Assembly (NCBI GenBank): GCA_020881915.1
Contig: JAJFPB010000007.1
Span: 2,232,001-2,296,000 of the forward strand
DNA: 64,000 nucleotides
Direction: 5' to 3'
From: Paramyrothecium sp. XJ0827
Lineage: Eukaryota; Ascomycota; Sordariomycetes; Hypocreales; Stachybotryaceae
In this document: positions 44,470 through 55,831 of the stretch, piece by piece
Layout of the letters: each line of letters begins with the position of its first letter
Numbering within the stretch: the stretch's first letter is position 1
Program-made: the position numbers and the translations under genes
Notes under the pieces: model-generated
Told to the model about the DNA's origin: nothing
The model's input: the letters and a program-made list of their open reading frames with translations, nothing else
Databases searched by the model: none

Positions 44470-44563
44470 GGGATAAAACAGTGATATCACCGTTTTGACC
44501 ACTGGTTAGGATTATCGGTCAGTCTATTCAGTGGCCAAAACGGCGATATCACTGTTTTATTCC
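44470..44563. repeat. Inverted repeat / hairpin, 35-bp arms
   Basis: The left arm 44470-44504 and right arm 44529-44563 match at 32 of 35 positions around a 24-base loop. All three differences are G/A (that is C/T) transitions. The arms contain GTGATATCACC and CCACTG. It could be a foldback element or a pair of transposon ends with a deleted interior. Confidence 0.8.
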
Positions 44564-44830
44564 TTTTAAAATACGGTGAGTGTGCTGCTAAGGTAGGTAG
44601 TTATAGTAAGTCTTCCCATAAAACAATCATCACGTGTCTTATCGATAAAGCTCTAAGCGAAATCCACTTTCCGAGGTAAGGTAGGGTAGCTCGGTCACAT
44701 TACGTTGCGTCACTGATTCTCTCACTACGAGGTATTGCCGCCTGCTCAACCTCGTTTACATCTTCTGATATTGGCATTCTCTGAGCCAAGGACTTGACAG
44801 ATTTTATGAAGCTGATCGAGCGTCAGCACC

Positions 44831-45952
44831 ATGAATAGACCGGAGGGAAATGGAGAGGCCCCTCAAGGCAGCGGCCAGATGAGCCGTCTCGAATATGCCA
44901 ATAAAGTAAAGGCCGAATTCAAGAAACGAACCGCGATTGCCGACCAACACCATGCTGCAATTCGTGAACAGTTCAATCGTCAGTTCAGAGAGTTCAAGCC
45001 TCCTTTCTACTCGGCACTCCGCGGTCAAGGCAAAACACATTACCAGTTAGCCGCTGAGCAAGCTGCCACGATGCTTGTCGTCGCCACAAAGCGCGCGCCT
45101 ACCGAGGCGGAAGCGACAGCTCTGTCCGAGTTTGCCGTCCAGCGCGTGAACAGATGGGTCCTCTGGAAGTGGGCTATGACGGGTGTCGCGGGCTACTTCA
45201 CATATCGTGGCGCTTCCACATTCCGTTTCCCCTTCATCAAGAAGATGACCTACGCTGGCAAGTACAATCCTGTTACTGGTCCCCCCCATTTACGCTATGC
45301 TTGGCACTTTGCTCGTTTCGTTGCATACTACGGTGTGACTTGGATCATGTTGGATCCACTGTTCCTCGCATACGATTCGCAGCAGTCCATAAATACCTTG
45401 AAGAACGATGACCGGTTGAGCGCATTGAGGAAACCACAGTTGGCGGGAGAATCTGGCAACGAGCAACAATCCTTCGAATCTCAGGCATCGTATGATCAAG
45501 AGCAGACAGCACAGTCAAACCAAGAGGCGTCTTATCAGCCGACGGATTTCTCCGGGAACGCTGCTTCAAGAGCGCCACAACCTGGTTGGTCGAGCCAGAG
45601 CAATACAGCAACGCCTCAAGAAGCAGACCCATGGTCTGATTTCTCAAGCAACGATGACGCTTCCCCGATTGCCGGCTCGGAACGAAGCCGAGCAGGCACC
45701 ACGAGTAATTATGGCTCGTCATGGGATCGCATCAGAAGCCAGTCAGCAGCACAACCGCAGTCCCAATCAAACACGCAGCGCGAGCAGTCATCGTGGGGCG
45801 GGGCGCAGTCCCAAAGCGGCGCGGCATGGGGTTCTGATCCGAACAGCCAAAGGACGTCTGAGAAGGATGAAGCACAGAGGCAATTTGATCGATTGCTCGA
45901 GAGGGAAAGGGGCAGTACAGATACCGAGCAGAGGCCCTGGGGCAGAAAGTAG
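44831..45952 (+). CDS. Conserved fungal protein with two membrane segments, function unknown
   Basis: Single exon, 373 residues. Residues 18-105 form a charged helical region (EYANKVKAEFKKRTAIADQHHAAIREQFNRQF). Two hydrophobic segments follow, VLWKWAMTGVAGYFTYRG (~109-126) and FARFVAYYGVTWIMLDPLFLAY (~160-181), separated by a basic/aromatic loop FRFPFIKKMTYAGKYNP. The C-terminal half is low in complexity (Ser/Gln/Asn-rich with repeated WSS/WSD/WGS). Arrangement and motifs resemble a conserved ascomycete family that databases sometimes label endo-1,3(4)-beta-glucanase. I see no glycosidase motif and consider that label unsupported. A mitochondrial or ER membrane location is possible, but there is no clear targeting peptide. 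The ATG at 44831 is the first in a short leader. Confidence 0.8.
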   Translation: MNRPEGNGEAPQGSGQMSRLEYANKVKAEFKKRTAIADQHHAAIREQFNRQFREFKPPFYSALRGQGKTHYQLAAEQAATMLVVATKRAPTEAEATALSEFAVQRVNRWVLWKWAMTGVAGYFTYRGASTFRFPFIKKMTYAGKYNPVTGPPHLRYAWHFARFVAYYGVTWIMLDPLFLAYDSQQSINTLKNDDRLSALRKPQLAGESGNEQQSFESQASYDQEQTAQSNQEASYQPTDFSGNAASRAPQPGWSSQSNTATPQEADPWSDFSSNDDASPIAGSERSRAGTTSNYGSSWDRIRSQSAAQPQSQSNTQREQSSWGGAQSQSGAAWGSDPNSQRTSEKDEAQRQFDRLLERERGSTDTEQRPWGRK

Positions 45953-46216
45953 GCCGCAGCACGCGGTTGCTCTTTGTATAGTAGTTAAGCTGTTATTTTC
46001 AGGTAACAAACATTTGTGTAAATCCATTATTTGACCTTGAGAGTGAGATACATGATTTCACATACACCAAAGTCAGCATAGCAATTGAGTATAGATCTCA
46101 AACGGGGTTTCCTTCTGGATAAGAAAAAGCATGTTATTGAATAGCTCCACCTGTCATTCATACTACCGCAAACTAAATCCGTTTCTCATTCTGGCAAATT
46201 CGCGTCAGGACGCTCA
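45953..46216. other. Convergent 3' region
   Basis: 3' flanks of the membrane-protein gene and AIM21. Nothing else was seen. Confidence 0.5.
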
Positions 46217-49038
46217 TTACGACTGCACTTGATCCGATACCTTCACTGGCTCTACAGTGTTGCCATCATCCTTCTTCTGTACCGTTTCTTCCAAGACACC
46301 TTCACCCGCCGTATTAGTCACAAGCGTCTTCTGCTCAGTCTCAGGCGGGTCCGGTCGTTCGAGCTCCTCAGGTTGCGAAACTGGTGGGAACTCCTTAGGA
46401 TGCGTAATTGGTGCATCCTCTTCAGACTCGCTCTGTTCTGCTTCCTGCTCCGGCTGTTCCTCAACTGGCTGTTCCTGCTCCACTGGCTGCTCGCTCTGTG
46501 GAGCAGGCTCTTCAACGGCATGCTCTGGCTCAGGCGAGGGTTCTCCCTTAGCAGCAGGCGATGAAGTGTCGTCGCCACTGTCGACGGTCACACTACCTTC
46601 CTCAGGATCAATGGCCCAAGCCGTCAGGGGCAATGAGAAGGAAAGCGTCGGGCCCGTTGGTTTGGAAGACTCTGCAGTTGTAGCTGGTGGAGCTGGGCTT
46701 TTAGCAGGGGCTCGGCGTTGAGGCCCGCGAGCCCGGCTCTTCCTCGCGTCCGACAACGGGGCCTTTTCCTTTTCCTCGGTCAGATCCTGCTGTTCGGTCG
46801 GCTCCTCCTTTTTTGGTGCTTGGGGCCCAAGCTGCAGGCGCTTATTCAAGTCGCTCATAAAACCGGCTTGAAGAGCAGCAATCTTGCCTTCGACCGGTCG
46901 ACTCGGGACAGGAGGCTTCTGCTTAGCTGTCTCGCCTTCCTTAGCATCACCCGACGAGCTCTTCACAGGTCGAGCGGGGATCTGTGGCTTCGGCTTTTCT
47001 GATACAGACGGACGTGTCTTTAGAGCTTCCTCGCTTGACTGTTGCTTCGGCCTCGGCCTCTCTGGAATACTGGGAGGCTCAGAAGACTCGGAGGATTTCT
47101 TTGCAGGACGTGCTGGGATCTCAGGCTTGCTCTCCTCGTTGGGAGTACCAGCGCCAGAAAGGGTTGTTTCGTGCAGTTGACTTTCAGGAGCATCCTCCCA
47201 GACATCACGGCTGGGAAACCGGTGGTTTGAGGAGGGCCTATGGGGACGCAAATGTTGCGGCTGGCTAGAGACCCAGGTTGGTCGCTTCTCCTCGGACAGG
47301 GGGAGGAAATTGTGCGTAGTGCCCTTAACTGTTTTCTCAGCAAGCTCCTCCTGATGGAGAGCAAATGCTTGGGCCGGGGTAATTGGGCGCTTCTCATGAT
47401 GAGCAGAAGATTTCCTGCGCGGTGCATCTGCCGCCTCCGGGGTAGAGACCTCGGCAGTGAAATGGACACTGTTAGGCGCATCTTCCCAAATATCCTTACT
47501 CGGGAAATGGCGACGGTGCTTGTTCTCAAGCGCCTCCCTCGCCTCCTTGGCAGCCTGGCTGTCATCTGGGAAAAGCGGCTCGTATTCCTTGACATCTTCC
47601 AGAGGCGTCGAATCAAATTCACGCGGTGGGGGGACGTTGTGCGCACTGCTTGGTCGACTGATGGGCCTGCTGGGAGCGTCCTCCATCTCGAAGGCGCTGC
47701 CTCGGCGCTCAGGTGGTGGGTGCACGGCAGGGTGCTGCAGATAGGCATTAGGGTCCTTGCCAACCTCATCTGAGGCAAGAATCGGGGCATGATACTCCTG
47801 CTCATCTTGATTATCGGCTGCTCCAGCCTCGCCATATGAACGGCATTCGGGGTGCTTGGAATCGTCGACATGGATGGGCTGCTCATCATCGGGCGTTGTG
47901 ATTTCAGCTTTGAAGTCTTGGCTAGCCGCATCGGCGTCAACCTTCTGATTGTTGGATGTGGGACGGGGCGTTGAGATACGAGAAGCATATTCAGCGCTCG
48001 CCTGGAAGGCCGCTTCATCAGTTGGAGTGCCACGGATCTCAGCTTGCGTGCCTGTCACTCAAGTCAGTTTTAACAAGTGCGTTTACCCGTCGGTTGCTAC
48101 TTACCCATGCCTGCAGCACGGTTCGCCGTGTCCCTGACCAGCTTGTTCAGATCTGAGCTGCTCAAGGCATAATCGTTCTGGCGGTCGTGCAGAGGATGGT
48201 GGTGCTCCTTTTCACGAAGTTCAGGATGCTTATCATAATAAGCCTTCTCGAGCTTATCCTGTGGAGCGACGCCGTGGCCATGAAGACCGTAGCTGCCGGG
48301 AGGAAGACTGCGTGAGCTATGCTTGCGGTGATGTCGCCTGGTATGGGTTTCGGATCCAGGTGCTGGCGAGGGGGCCTGAACATCGCCCAAATGCGGGTTC
48401 ATTGGCACACGCTGTCCGATCTCAGGAATACCATGCTCGTCATCAGTGTGATGACCGACGTCGCTGGTGTTGGAATAAATGCTACTAGGTCGCTTCTTCA
48501 CACCATCCCGAGATACTGCGCGGTCGTCACTGGGACGGCCGATACCGTAGGAAGCGGCTTTGTCCGAGTCGGTGCGTGTCACAGCCATAACCCTCTGCTT
48601 TGCGCTAAGGGCAGGCAGGGACGGCTTAGGAGCATGGAGCTTAAGGTCGTCGCCAATATGGCGGGTCTGCTCAGGCGAGGCAGACCTCGACTTTGATTCT
48701 TGTTCTTGTTGTAGCTCCTCGGTCAGAGCACCATATTCGGCGCCTTCCTCGCCAACGGATGGCATGGCAACACTGCCAGAACGCTCGATCGGATCTTCCG
48801 TGCCATTGTCGGAGTCATGAGGAGTAAGGTGGTAGCCCTTGGGGGCTTTGGGGACAATGCCTTCATGGAGCGGCGAAGGAGCGAAACGGCCGGCGTTCGG
48901 GGAAACAGAACGCTCAAGGTGCTTGTTGATGGGCCGCGGGGGGATCTTGGGGATTGGACCGGCGGAAATGTCCTTCTCCGTGCTCCTGGAGGGACGTGGG
49001 GGTACTGCGGGAGTCTGCTGCATGGTTGTGGCTGTCAT
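46217..49038 (-). CDS. AIM21: Altered inheritance of mitochondria protein 21 (actin-patch regulator)
   Basis: Aim21 in yeast works with Tda2 at cortical actin patches to control barbed-end capping. Two exons, 48105-49038 and 46217-48051, with a 53-nt intron, give 922 residues. The protein is almost wholly disordered, so recognition rests on short motifs. They are N-terminal VPPRPSRSTE and IPKIPPRPI (SH3-ligand-type), the paired FPSKDIWEDAP (~495) and FPSRDVWEDAPE (~590) elements, several IPARP/VPSRP repeats (~630-690), and the GKIAALQAGFMSDLNKRLQLGP block (~700), which is the best conserved part of fungal Aim21. The long Glu/Gln/Pro tail is poorly conserved. The junction ATGG|GC keeps frame (AAGMGTQAEIRG). 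The length is longer than yeast Aim21 (about 680), as usual in Pezizomycotina. Confidence 0.85.
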
Positions 49039-51729
49039 GCTTGTCGGTCTTAAATGCTTGCGATGACGTGGAGGAGCGGTTTATCGAGAACTTCTCAATT
49101 CACAGGATGCCTCGATAGGACAATTGAGATACCGAGGTTGGGTGTAGAGTACTAGACGAAGGTAGTCAGCATCAGCTGAGACTTTTAAAGACATGCAGAC
49201 CGAGAGCTTCGCAAAAGCATTCGCCGATCACATCGGGGCGTTGCAACGGGAAGACCAGTCCACATGTGGTGAAGGTCCCATTCAAGTAATGGCTGCAAAC
49301 AAACGGGTGGTTCAGTGCAGGATGGCTCCGAAGGCATTGAGCAGGTGGCTGCCCAAACCGACGCAGACATCGAGGTGTTGGGCCGAGCAACAAGGACCAC
49401 GAGGCACTTACTCTAGTATGATGGAATGTAAAAATCAAATCAGGTCCAAGTACTCTGGAGATGCTCGGTGAGTTGCGCTGGTATGGAATACCTGGCGAGA
49501 GGTGGTTATTGTGACATGTAACTGAATTGAATTACAAGAGCAACGAGGATGAAGAAGGCGTCAGAAGAGCTGCGTATGACAACGAGACGGCTATCGTCAC
49601 GGATCGAAGGCCCTGGCGGACTGTAGCAAGTTCCTGACCGATACTTATATCCCCCTCACAAACAGTGACGCGCGACGTACCTGTTTGGCTCTCCCAAAAC
49701 TTGTCGTCACCACCCACCCCCCAAGCGTCCGAGCTGGGTCCCACAGTGCCGCTGCCGGCGGATCACGCACGGTGACAGCAACCGAGCTTTTCAGATGCAG
49801 GATGCATTGCGTTGGTCCCCCCGCCAAAACGCCCCAAAAAAAGAGACCCTCCTCACTTCAACCTAAACCGCCCGCACTAGACCTGAAGTTGCCGCGGAGT
49901 TTGGGCCCCAAAAAAACAGCTGTACGCATGACATCTCAGATACTTCCAGTGCGTCATGCCAATCCATTTCCGTACGGCCTCGACCCTCCAATTGCAATGC
50001 CCGCAAATGTCATACAGCTACCTTCCCTTCCCCAGCACGAATCCTTGCTCGGCCATAACTACACCACCGCGATGCTCGAGCCTGCACTGCCCCAAGCCTC
50101 TCCCTGCCATCAGCAACTGTCTACTCGTTTTAAATCATGCAAGTCGATGTTTCGGGGACATGCCTATCAGGAGTCTCGCCTGTTCTAGCCAAGCTATCGA
50201 TGCTGAGAGACCCGCGTTGTCCCTCTGTTAGCGGCTTCGTATCCACAGGGGTTGCCATCACGTGTGGGGATCAAATGATTTCTTCAGGAACAACAAACCT
50301 GGAGTGCCGTTGGAAGCCGAGAAGAAATCAATCAGAAAAAACAACAATGCAGAAAGTCTCGCCCATAAGACTGGGTTCGAGATAAGGGAGTAAAAAAACC
50401 AGATCCTTGCTCCTTGTTTAATGAATTGCTAGGGGACCTGCCCTCTCTTGCCTGGCTCTTGTTCGCGGGAATTGAAGCTACTAAACTGCACTGTACTGTA
50501 CAGTACCGTGCCTAGACTTGTCGAAGCTTGGTTGGCACACCAGGTCAGCAGCGTCGCTGTGCCTTGCCGGTCCGGCCTGTGGCTTTCCCGGTCGGCCACC
50601 GGTCCCACGCCAACCATCTTCTATTGGCATGCAGGAAGGTATTTTTCCGCCATCGTTGTACTATGTATTGTATGAGCAATTCTTTCCGTCCATTTAGCCA
50701 TGATGGCGTTTTCTGGGTAATTATGTCCCGCCTGTCCTGAACTCAAATCGGTCTTATCTCTGCAAGATAACCCTGCCGCCCTGAACAAGAATAGCTACTG
50801 TGCAGTGTGCAGTGTGCACCAAACCGATTGGCCGATAGGGGGTTGCAGGCTGGCCATAAGGGGTTCATAGAGTTGAGGCCTTTGACTGCAGGGCGCATTC
50901 CTTCAACACATGGTACCTTAGTTAAGGTAGTGTCTGACCGCTCTTCCATGGCGGTTGGCGAAGCCACCCACCCACTTGACTTCTTGTGTCGGTTTGCTCG
51001 GCCGCGATAGAGCACAGTTCGACTAACTGAATCCTGGCAAGCACAAATCGCTTATCCTCCGCATAATGTCCGCCATGTGTCGTCTTGTCGATGGCCACAG
51101 TGCTCTCGTCATTGCTAACTTGCCATGCTCACCATGTCCAATTGATCTTCTAGCTTGGGTCACAGACTCTGCATAACACGCAGTTGGTAGGCTAGGCAGA
51201 TCGACCCGCGGAGCTGTAGCACAGTTCCGCCAGCTCTTCATGGCCCACAATGGCATGCATCCGGATGCATGGCCACCTTTGCATCTCGTGCAGCCGCCGT
51301 TGCACGTGCTCGGCACTTCGCCCTTTGCAATCGGCTTTGTGACAGACAGGAGCAAATCACCGAGCGAATGATTGCTTACAACAAAGAACATCACCGTAGC
51401 AGCCATCTTCGTGAATGGGTGAGCAACCAAATACATGTATTTTTCAAAAGGCAGTTGACAAGGCGTCAATAGACCTAAAACATTCCCATATCCCCGACGC
51501 CGGAATCCCATTTGGACATGCAGGCCATCGCTCTCCTGAAAGCGACATGGAATGTGATACAACCGCACTCTACCACAGTCCTCTTCGACAACTTTCAATC
51601 TCTACCCAAATACTGTTGTCCCAGCTCCGCAGGTGCGCTCCGTCTGTGGCTGTGATGCTTCTTACAGCTGAGTAAACCCTTCTCCGCTTTTGCGCTGTTC
51701 GCAGACGCGGTCGGTGCATACAGCAGCCT
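49039..51729. other. Gene-poor stretch between AIM21 and TVP18
   Basis: AIM21 promoter side, then about 2 kb without a convincing gene. Frames at 49685-50188 (+) and 51023-51598 (-, 191 codons) have no domain and biased composition. A second copy of the GTACTGTACAGTAC palindrome is at 50493-50506. Confidence 0.55.
50493..50506. repeat. Perfect 14-bp palindrome GTACTGTACAGTAC, second copy
   Basis: Identical to 17762-17775. It is flanked by further CTGTACTGTA and GTACCG bases. Confidence 0.7.
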
Positions 51730-52456
51730 TTAAACAATCATCTGAGCCACACCCTGTCCACCGAGTGTCTTGCTACCAACAAAGGATTGGCCCTTGACGG
51801 CGGCGAGGAAGTAACAGATGGCCGTGAGGGCGAGGAAGACGGCGGCGGCGATTAGAGAGGAAGTGGACCCAAGGATGCTGAGGAATTCAACAACGGACAT
51901 ACCCGCATAGGCGGCGGCGCGCATCCAGTTGGTGGAGATCCTGCGGATGGCTGCATCGAACGAGCTGGAGGTAGGGCAAATTCGGAGCAGGAAAGGCACC
52001 TCAATGAAGAGGATGAAGAACGCGAACACGCTGTGATCAAGTCAGTCCTCGAACGCTTGTCTAGTGGAGCAGCATGGTTGGGCGTACATGGCCAGGGCGG
52101 CGAAGACGATTTGCAGAACGGTAACGGTAAAGAGAGAGGAGATTCCGGTCGCGAGGCAAATTATCATGGACAGAATGCCGAGCCTATTATAGTTACGCGT
52201 CAGTACCGGGTTCGTTCGAGTCATCGCTTATGCTAGTGGTGTAGAATGACTGAGAGGCATCGTGGAATATAAGCTCCTCCGAAAGCTCTTTCATCTTCGG
52301 CGCAGAGAAATGGGCGCGACGCGGTGAGAGTGCATACCATTGTCCGTAAATACCTGCAATAAATAATCAGTACGTCGTGTGGACGAGAAGCGTTGGGTTG
52401 GACGTACTGAAGTTCCTGGTGCGGAACTCCTCGCCGAGCGAATCCATAATGCCCAT
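51730..52456 (-). CDS. TVP18: Golgi membrane protein Tvp18
   Basis: Small polytopic protein of late Golgi/Tlg2 vesicles. Four exons, 52408-52456, 52338-52353, 52088-52183 and 51730-52030 (introns 54, 154 and 57 nt), give 153 residues, the family's usual length. The spliced start reads MGIMDSLGEEFRTRNFSIYGQWLGIL, with YGQW assembled from the 16-nt exon 2. Four hydrophobic spans follow: LSMIICLATGISSLFT, VLQIVFAALAIVFAFFILF, MSVVEFLSILGSTSSLIAA and FLALTAICYFLAAV. Between spans 2 and 3 lies the diagnostic FIEVPFLLRICPTS..FDAAIRRI..NWMRAAAYAG. Every junction has a clean donor and acceptor and keeps frame. Confidence 0.93.
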
Positions 52457-53520
52457 GATTGCAGCTTGCGATAGCTTCCCTCAGCGCGGGAAGCTTGCGA
52501 CGGAATTCGGATGTGGTCGGGGTTGCGGAATGGCGAGTCGATATCTGAGCGGGTGCAATCTCGTTTGCTGCACGCGGCTACGCAATTGCTGGGAGGTGGT
52601 GATAATCGATGAGGATCTGTCGATGCTAGCGTTGGTCGTGGGTTATGTGATGGACGGAGGTGCGATTTCCAGAAGACAAGTCGTAAAGTGATGCACGTTG
52701 CCTTTTCGTCGACCGAGCAGGGGTCCGCCTTCGGGTTCTGGGTGGCCGCTTGGCCTCGGTGGCTTGGGTGGCTCTTGAGCTCCGTTGTTGCTGGCTGATT
52801 GGTGTGCCGAGCCACAGGATGGCGCGGATTCCGCGACGCGAGTACAGCGCCGAGCCGCTGATTGGGCAGGGCCGTTTCCCTGGGAAGATGTTTCCAGAAG
52901 GGGGGGTTGGCCAGTGAGCCGACCGCTGGCACCGTGGCAGAAGCGGAGGGTGGGGACCAGTGCAAGGCCAGGCAAGTCCCTAGAAGGAGAGTGTGTTAGG
53001 GATAGACTTGGATTTGCGTCTTGAAACACAGCTGCAACGCGGCGATCAATCCTGAGACCTTAACAATTCTACACAGCTTCGGCCCTGTCAACGCTGCATC
53101 GCATTTCACGCGATTTTTCTTGACCCAAAGTCATCCTTTTCCCATGCCATTCTACAGTCATCGTTTTATTGAGCTTAGAATTAGGCAGCTCTCAACGGTA
53201 GTAGCTTGGCGTGACGTAGGCGACATACGTGGCCTGCAGTGCTTGTATATATTACAGGTTATCAACCAACGCTTCCTGCCACCTACCAGTGTCGCATACT
53301 GCATGTGTTGCATTTCTGCTGAGCTGGGGCTCCTTCGTCGTGGATCACGGCTCTCAGAATTGCGATGTGCCTAAGCACATAGAGCAGAGAGCTATGGTGA
53401 CATTGACCCTATGAAGGTCGAATTTTCCTACAGAGTTGGACAAAGCTCTACGAGGGGAAGCACATAACCGAAAGTATGCCGGACAGGGCCTTGAGCACTC
53501 TTGACGATTTTTGAGTGCGT
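52457..53520. other. Upstream of TVP18
   Basis: TVP18 promoter and leader, then DNA with no recognised gene. Frames are short and overlap on both strands. Confidence 0.5.
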
Positions 53521-53764
53521 CAAGTGGTTAGCAAAAAAAGCGATACCGTAAAACTCCAATCTCCAGTTACTCCAACGGAAATTTTAAATAAAATATAAGA
53601 AATAATACCGTAAGATAATTTAAATTATCAAGACTTTTATTACATTTTCATATAAATTTACAACTTATTATTTATACCTTGATATCTTATTAAAATTACT
53701 GCTTATTGTACTACTTATTAGTGAACCCTTGCTATTGCGGTACCGCTTTTTTGCTAACCGCTTG
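53521..53764. mobile_element. MITE, family 2 copy 2 (244 bp)
   Basis: The left end CAAGTGGTTAGCAAAAAAAG continues CGATACCGTAAAA. The right end is its inverse (reverse complement CAAGCGGTTAGCAAAAAA then GCGGTACCGC). The flanks TGCGT (53516-53520) and TGCGC (53765-53769) match at 4 of 5 bases, consistent with a 5-bp target duplication. The interior is about 80% A/T with no frame. Confidence 0.85.
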
Positions 53765-54223
53765 TGCGCCTAGATGGCGAAGCCTTGATGTTCGTGGAGG
53801 CGGCCGGGGAAGCACAATTTTGGGCGCCGGCGTTTACGGACTTCCTCATGTATGCACTTTGTCATTTGCCCATCCCCCGAGGCCTTGGGCCCGGACCCGG
53901 GTCGGCCCACACCGAGGGGTTCCAGGCGACTGGACGCTTTTTGATTGATTGCGGAGATATCGAACTTAACCACACCTGCAGCCCATGAGCAGCGTGGTGG
54001 TCAAGAAGCAATTATTCATCGTCTAGCTGCTTTCTGCGGACAAACAAGATTTGACCCCTCATTCAACTACCGGATACTATCTACTTCGCGACTCGGGTTT
54101 GTACAAAACTGGCGCCGTGCCTCCTCCGTCTCCCACCTGCACCATTACGCCTCATTTTCAAAGCTATCCACGATCCAGAGAACTAGACACTAAAGGCGTG
54201 ATACCAGTATATCGTAGACGAAG
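53765..54223. other. Promoter region of the OCD-like gene
   Basis: Nothing recognised beyond ordinary leader sequence. Confidence 0.5.
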
Positions 54224-55724
54224 ATGACGTTGACGGTTCTGTCTGACGACCAGGTCAGAGCCATTCTGGAGTGCATGACTCTGGAGGAGCTCGAAGAGTT
54301 CCGTCATGTTCTGGCCTCGGCTCTCCACGAATATTCGACCGGTGTCGAAGGCTCCGACCAGAGCCCGTATCAGCAGCCTCATCGCTTGACTACGCAGCAC
54401 CCGGCGTCCGGGGCGACGACCTTGTACATGCCGTCATGCGGTCCTTCTGGCATGGGGTGTAAAGGTAAGAAGACAGCGCCTCTCACAGTAAAGATGTTTA
54501 TTGACAATGAATGACTCCAAGTGGTGTCCCTGACAACGTCGGAGTCACCGCAAGATGCATCTATAGAGCCTATACGGCCTACAGGTGTGGTGAACATCTT
54601 TGCCCCCAACGGCAAGCCCGTCGGCCTCGTCCATGCCAGCACGCTGACGGCCTTCCGCACCGCCCTGGCTTCGTCGTGCTTGCTTCTCCGCCGCACCAGC
54701 GTCAAGACCATCACCGTCTTCGGCAGCGGCATGCAGGCCTACTGGCACGTCCGCCTGGCACTCATGATGCGCGGCAGCTCCATCAAGCACGTCAACGTCA
54801 TTAACCGCCGCTTTTCCGACAATGCGGGCGACTTGCTTCGGAAGTTTACCGCCGTGCCTTCCAGCATCAAAGAGCGCGAAGGCTGGGACCACACCAAATT
54901 CACAATCCTCACGCCCACGTTTCATGAGTACAACAGGCTGCAGGAGGAATACATTCTTGCCGCCGATGTGCTCTATTGCTGTACGCCGTCGCGCGAGGTC
55001 CTCTTCGACGGATCCATCCTGACTTCCCATGATGGCAGGAGAAAAGGCAGGCTTGTCGTCGCGGTCGGGAGCTTCACGCCTGAGATGAGAGAGCTCCCGG
55101 AGGAGCTCCTCCTGCAAGCGACCAAGCGCCACGAGAAGCCCCATCGTCATTTTCACAAACATGTTGATGAGGGAGGCGTGATTGTTGTCGACACGCTGGA
55201 GGGCGCCCTGAAGGAGGCCGGCGAGATCATTTCCGCCAACATTCGCCCAACTCAATTAGTCGAGTAAGTATCTTGCCCGGGTCCGTTGCAACGATCGATT
55301 TTCATGGTGCTAATGGCCTCCTAGACTCGGAGAGCTGGTCATGCTTCATAGACAAGCCATGGCGGATTCAGACGCAGACGCCACCTCCAGTCAAGCCTCG
55401 ACAGACGACCTGAGCTTACAGGGGCATCGCTCTGCCATGTCGAGCGTCTTTGGAGACCGGGGCCCAAGGTCAAGCAGTCCGACCGGGTCCACCTCTTCGG
55501 GTGGTCACAAGTCCGGCTTCCCTTTCCATTTTCGCAGGAGTTCCAGCGATTCCAGCAGTAGCAACCGTCAGAAGAAGCAAGAGGATGGCCTCGTACGTTG
55601 GTTGAGCGACGGCACAGTCATTTACAAGAGTGTCGGGCTGGGAATCATGGATCTAGTGGTCGGAGCTCACCTGATCGAGGTGGCCAACCAAAAACAAGTA
55701 GGCACGCAGGTACATGGCTTTTAG
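54224..55724 (+). CDS. Ornithine cyclodeaminase / mu-crystallin family protein
   Basis: NAD(P)-dependent family that includes ornithine cyclodeaminase, alanine dehydrogenase and ketimine reductases. Three exons, 54224-54464, 54522-55263 and 55325-55724 (introns 57 and 61 nt), give 460 residues (the family is usually 310-350). The start MTLTVLSDDQVRAILECM is the typical N-terminal substrate-domain strand and helix. Residues ~60-120 carry TLYMPSC and NIFAPNGKPVGLVHASTLTAFRTALASS. The Rossmann loop is TVFGSGMQAYWHVRLAL (~145-160), followed by NVINRR. ADVLYCCTPSREVLFDGS and GSFTPEMRELPEE follow. The C-terminal VGLGIMDLVVGAHL helix is intact. The extra length is mainly a Ser-rich insertion of about 95 residues just before that helix (~335-425). 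Substrate cannot be deduced. The gene is convergent with the thiolase, stops 107 bp apart. Confidence 0.88.
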
Positions 55725-55831
55725 GTAGATAGAATTTATGCATTCATTCATAATGATAATGTATGGCCCAAACCAACCAGAAGGTGCTATTCATACAGTA
55801 GTTCGTCTATTTTGCATGCCACAAGATTCAT

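Larger units (their letters stand above)
43985..44830. other. Divergent DNA2 / 44.8-kb gene intergenic region
   Basis: It contains the DNA2 MluI-like motif (44136-44148), an AT-rich tract (44225-44445) and an inverted repeat (44470-44563). A GGTAAGGTAGGGTA piece lies near 44675. No gene was seen. Confidence 0.6.

Noticed and set aside
44831..45952. Annotation as endo-1,3(4)-beta-glucanase
   Set aside because: No glycosidase motif or signal peptide is visible. Two membrane segments and a low-complexity tail do not fit.
54545..55255. 236-codon minus-strand open frame
   Set aside because: It is antisense to the ornithine cyclodeaminase-like gene and has no domain.
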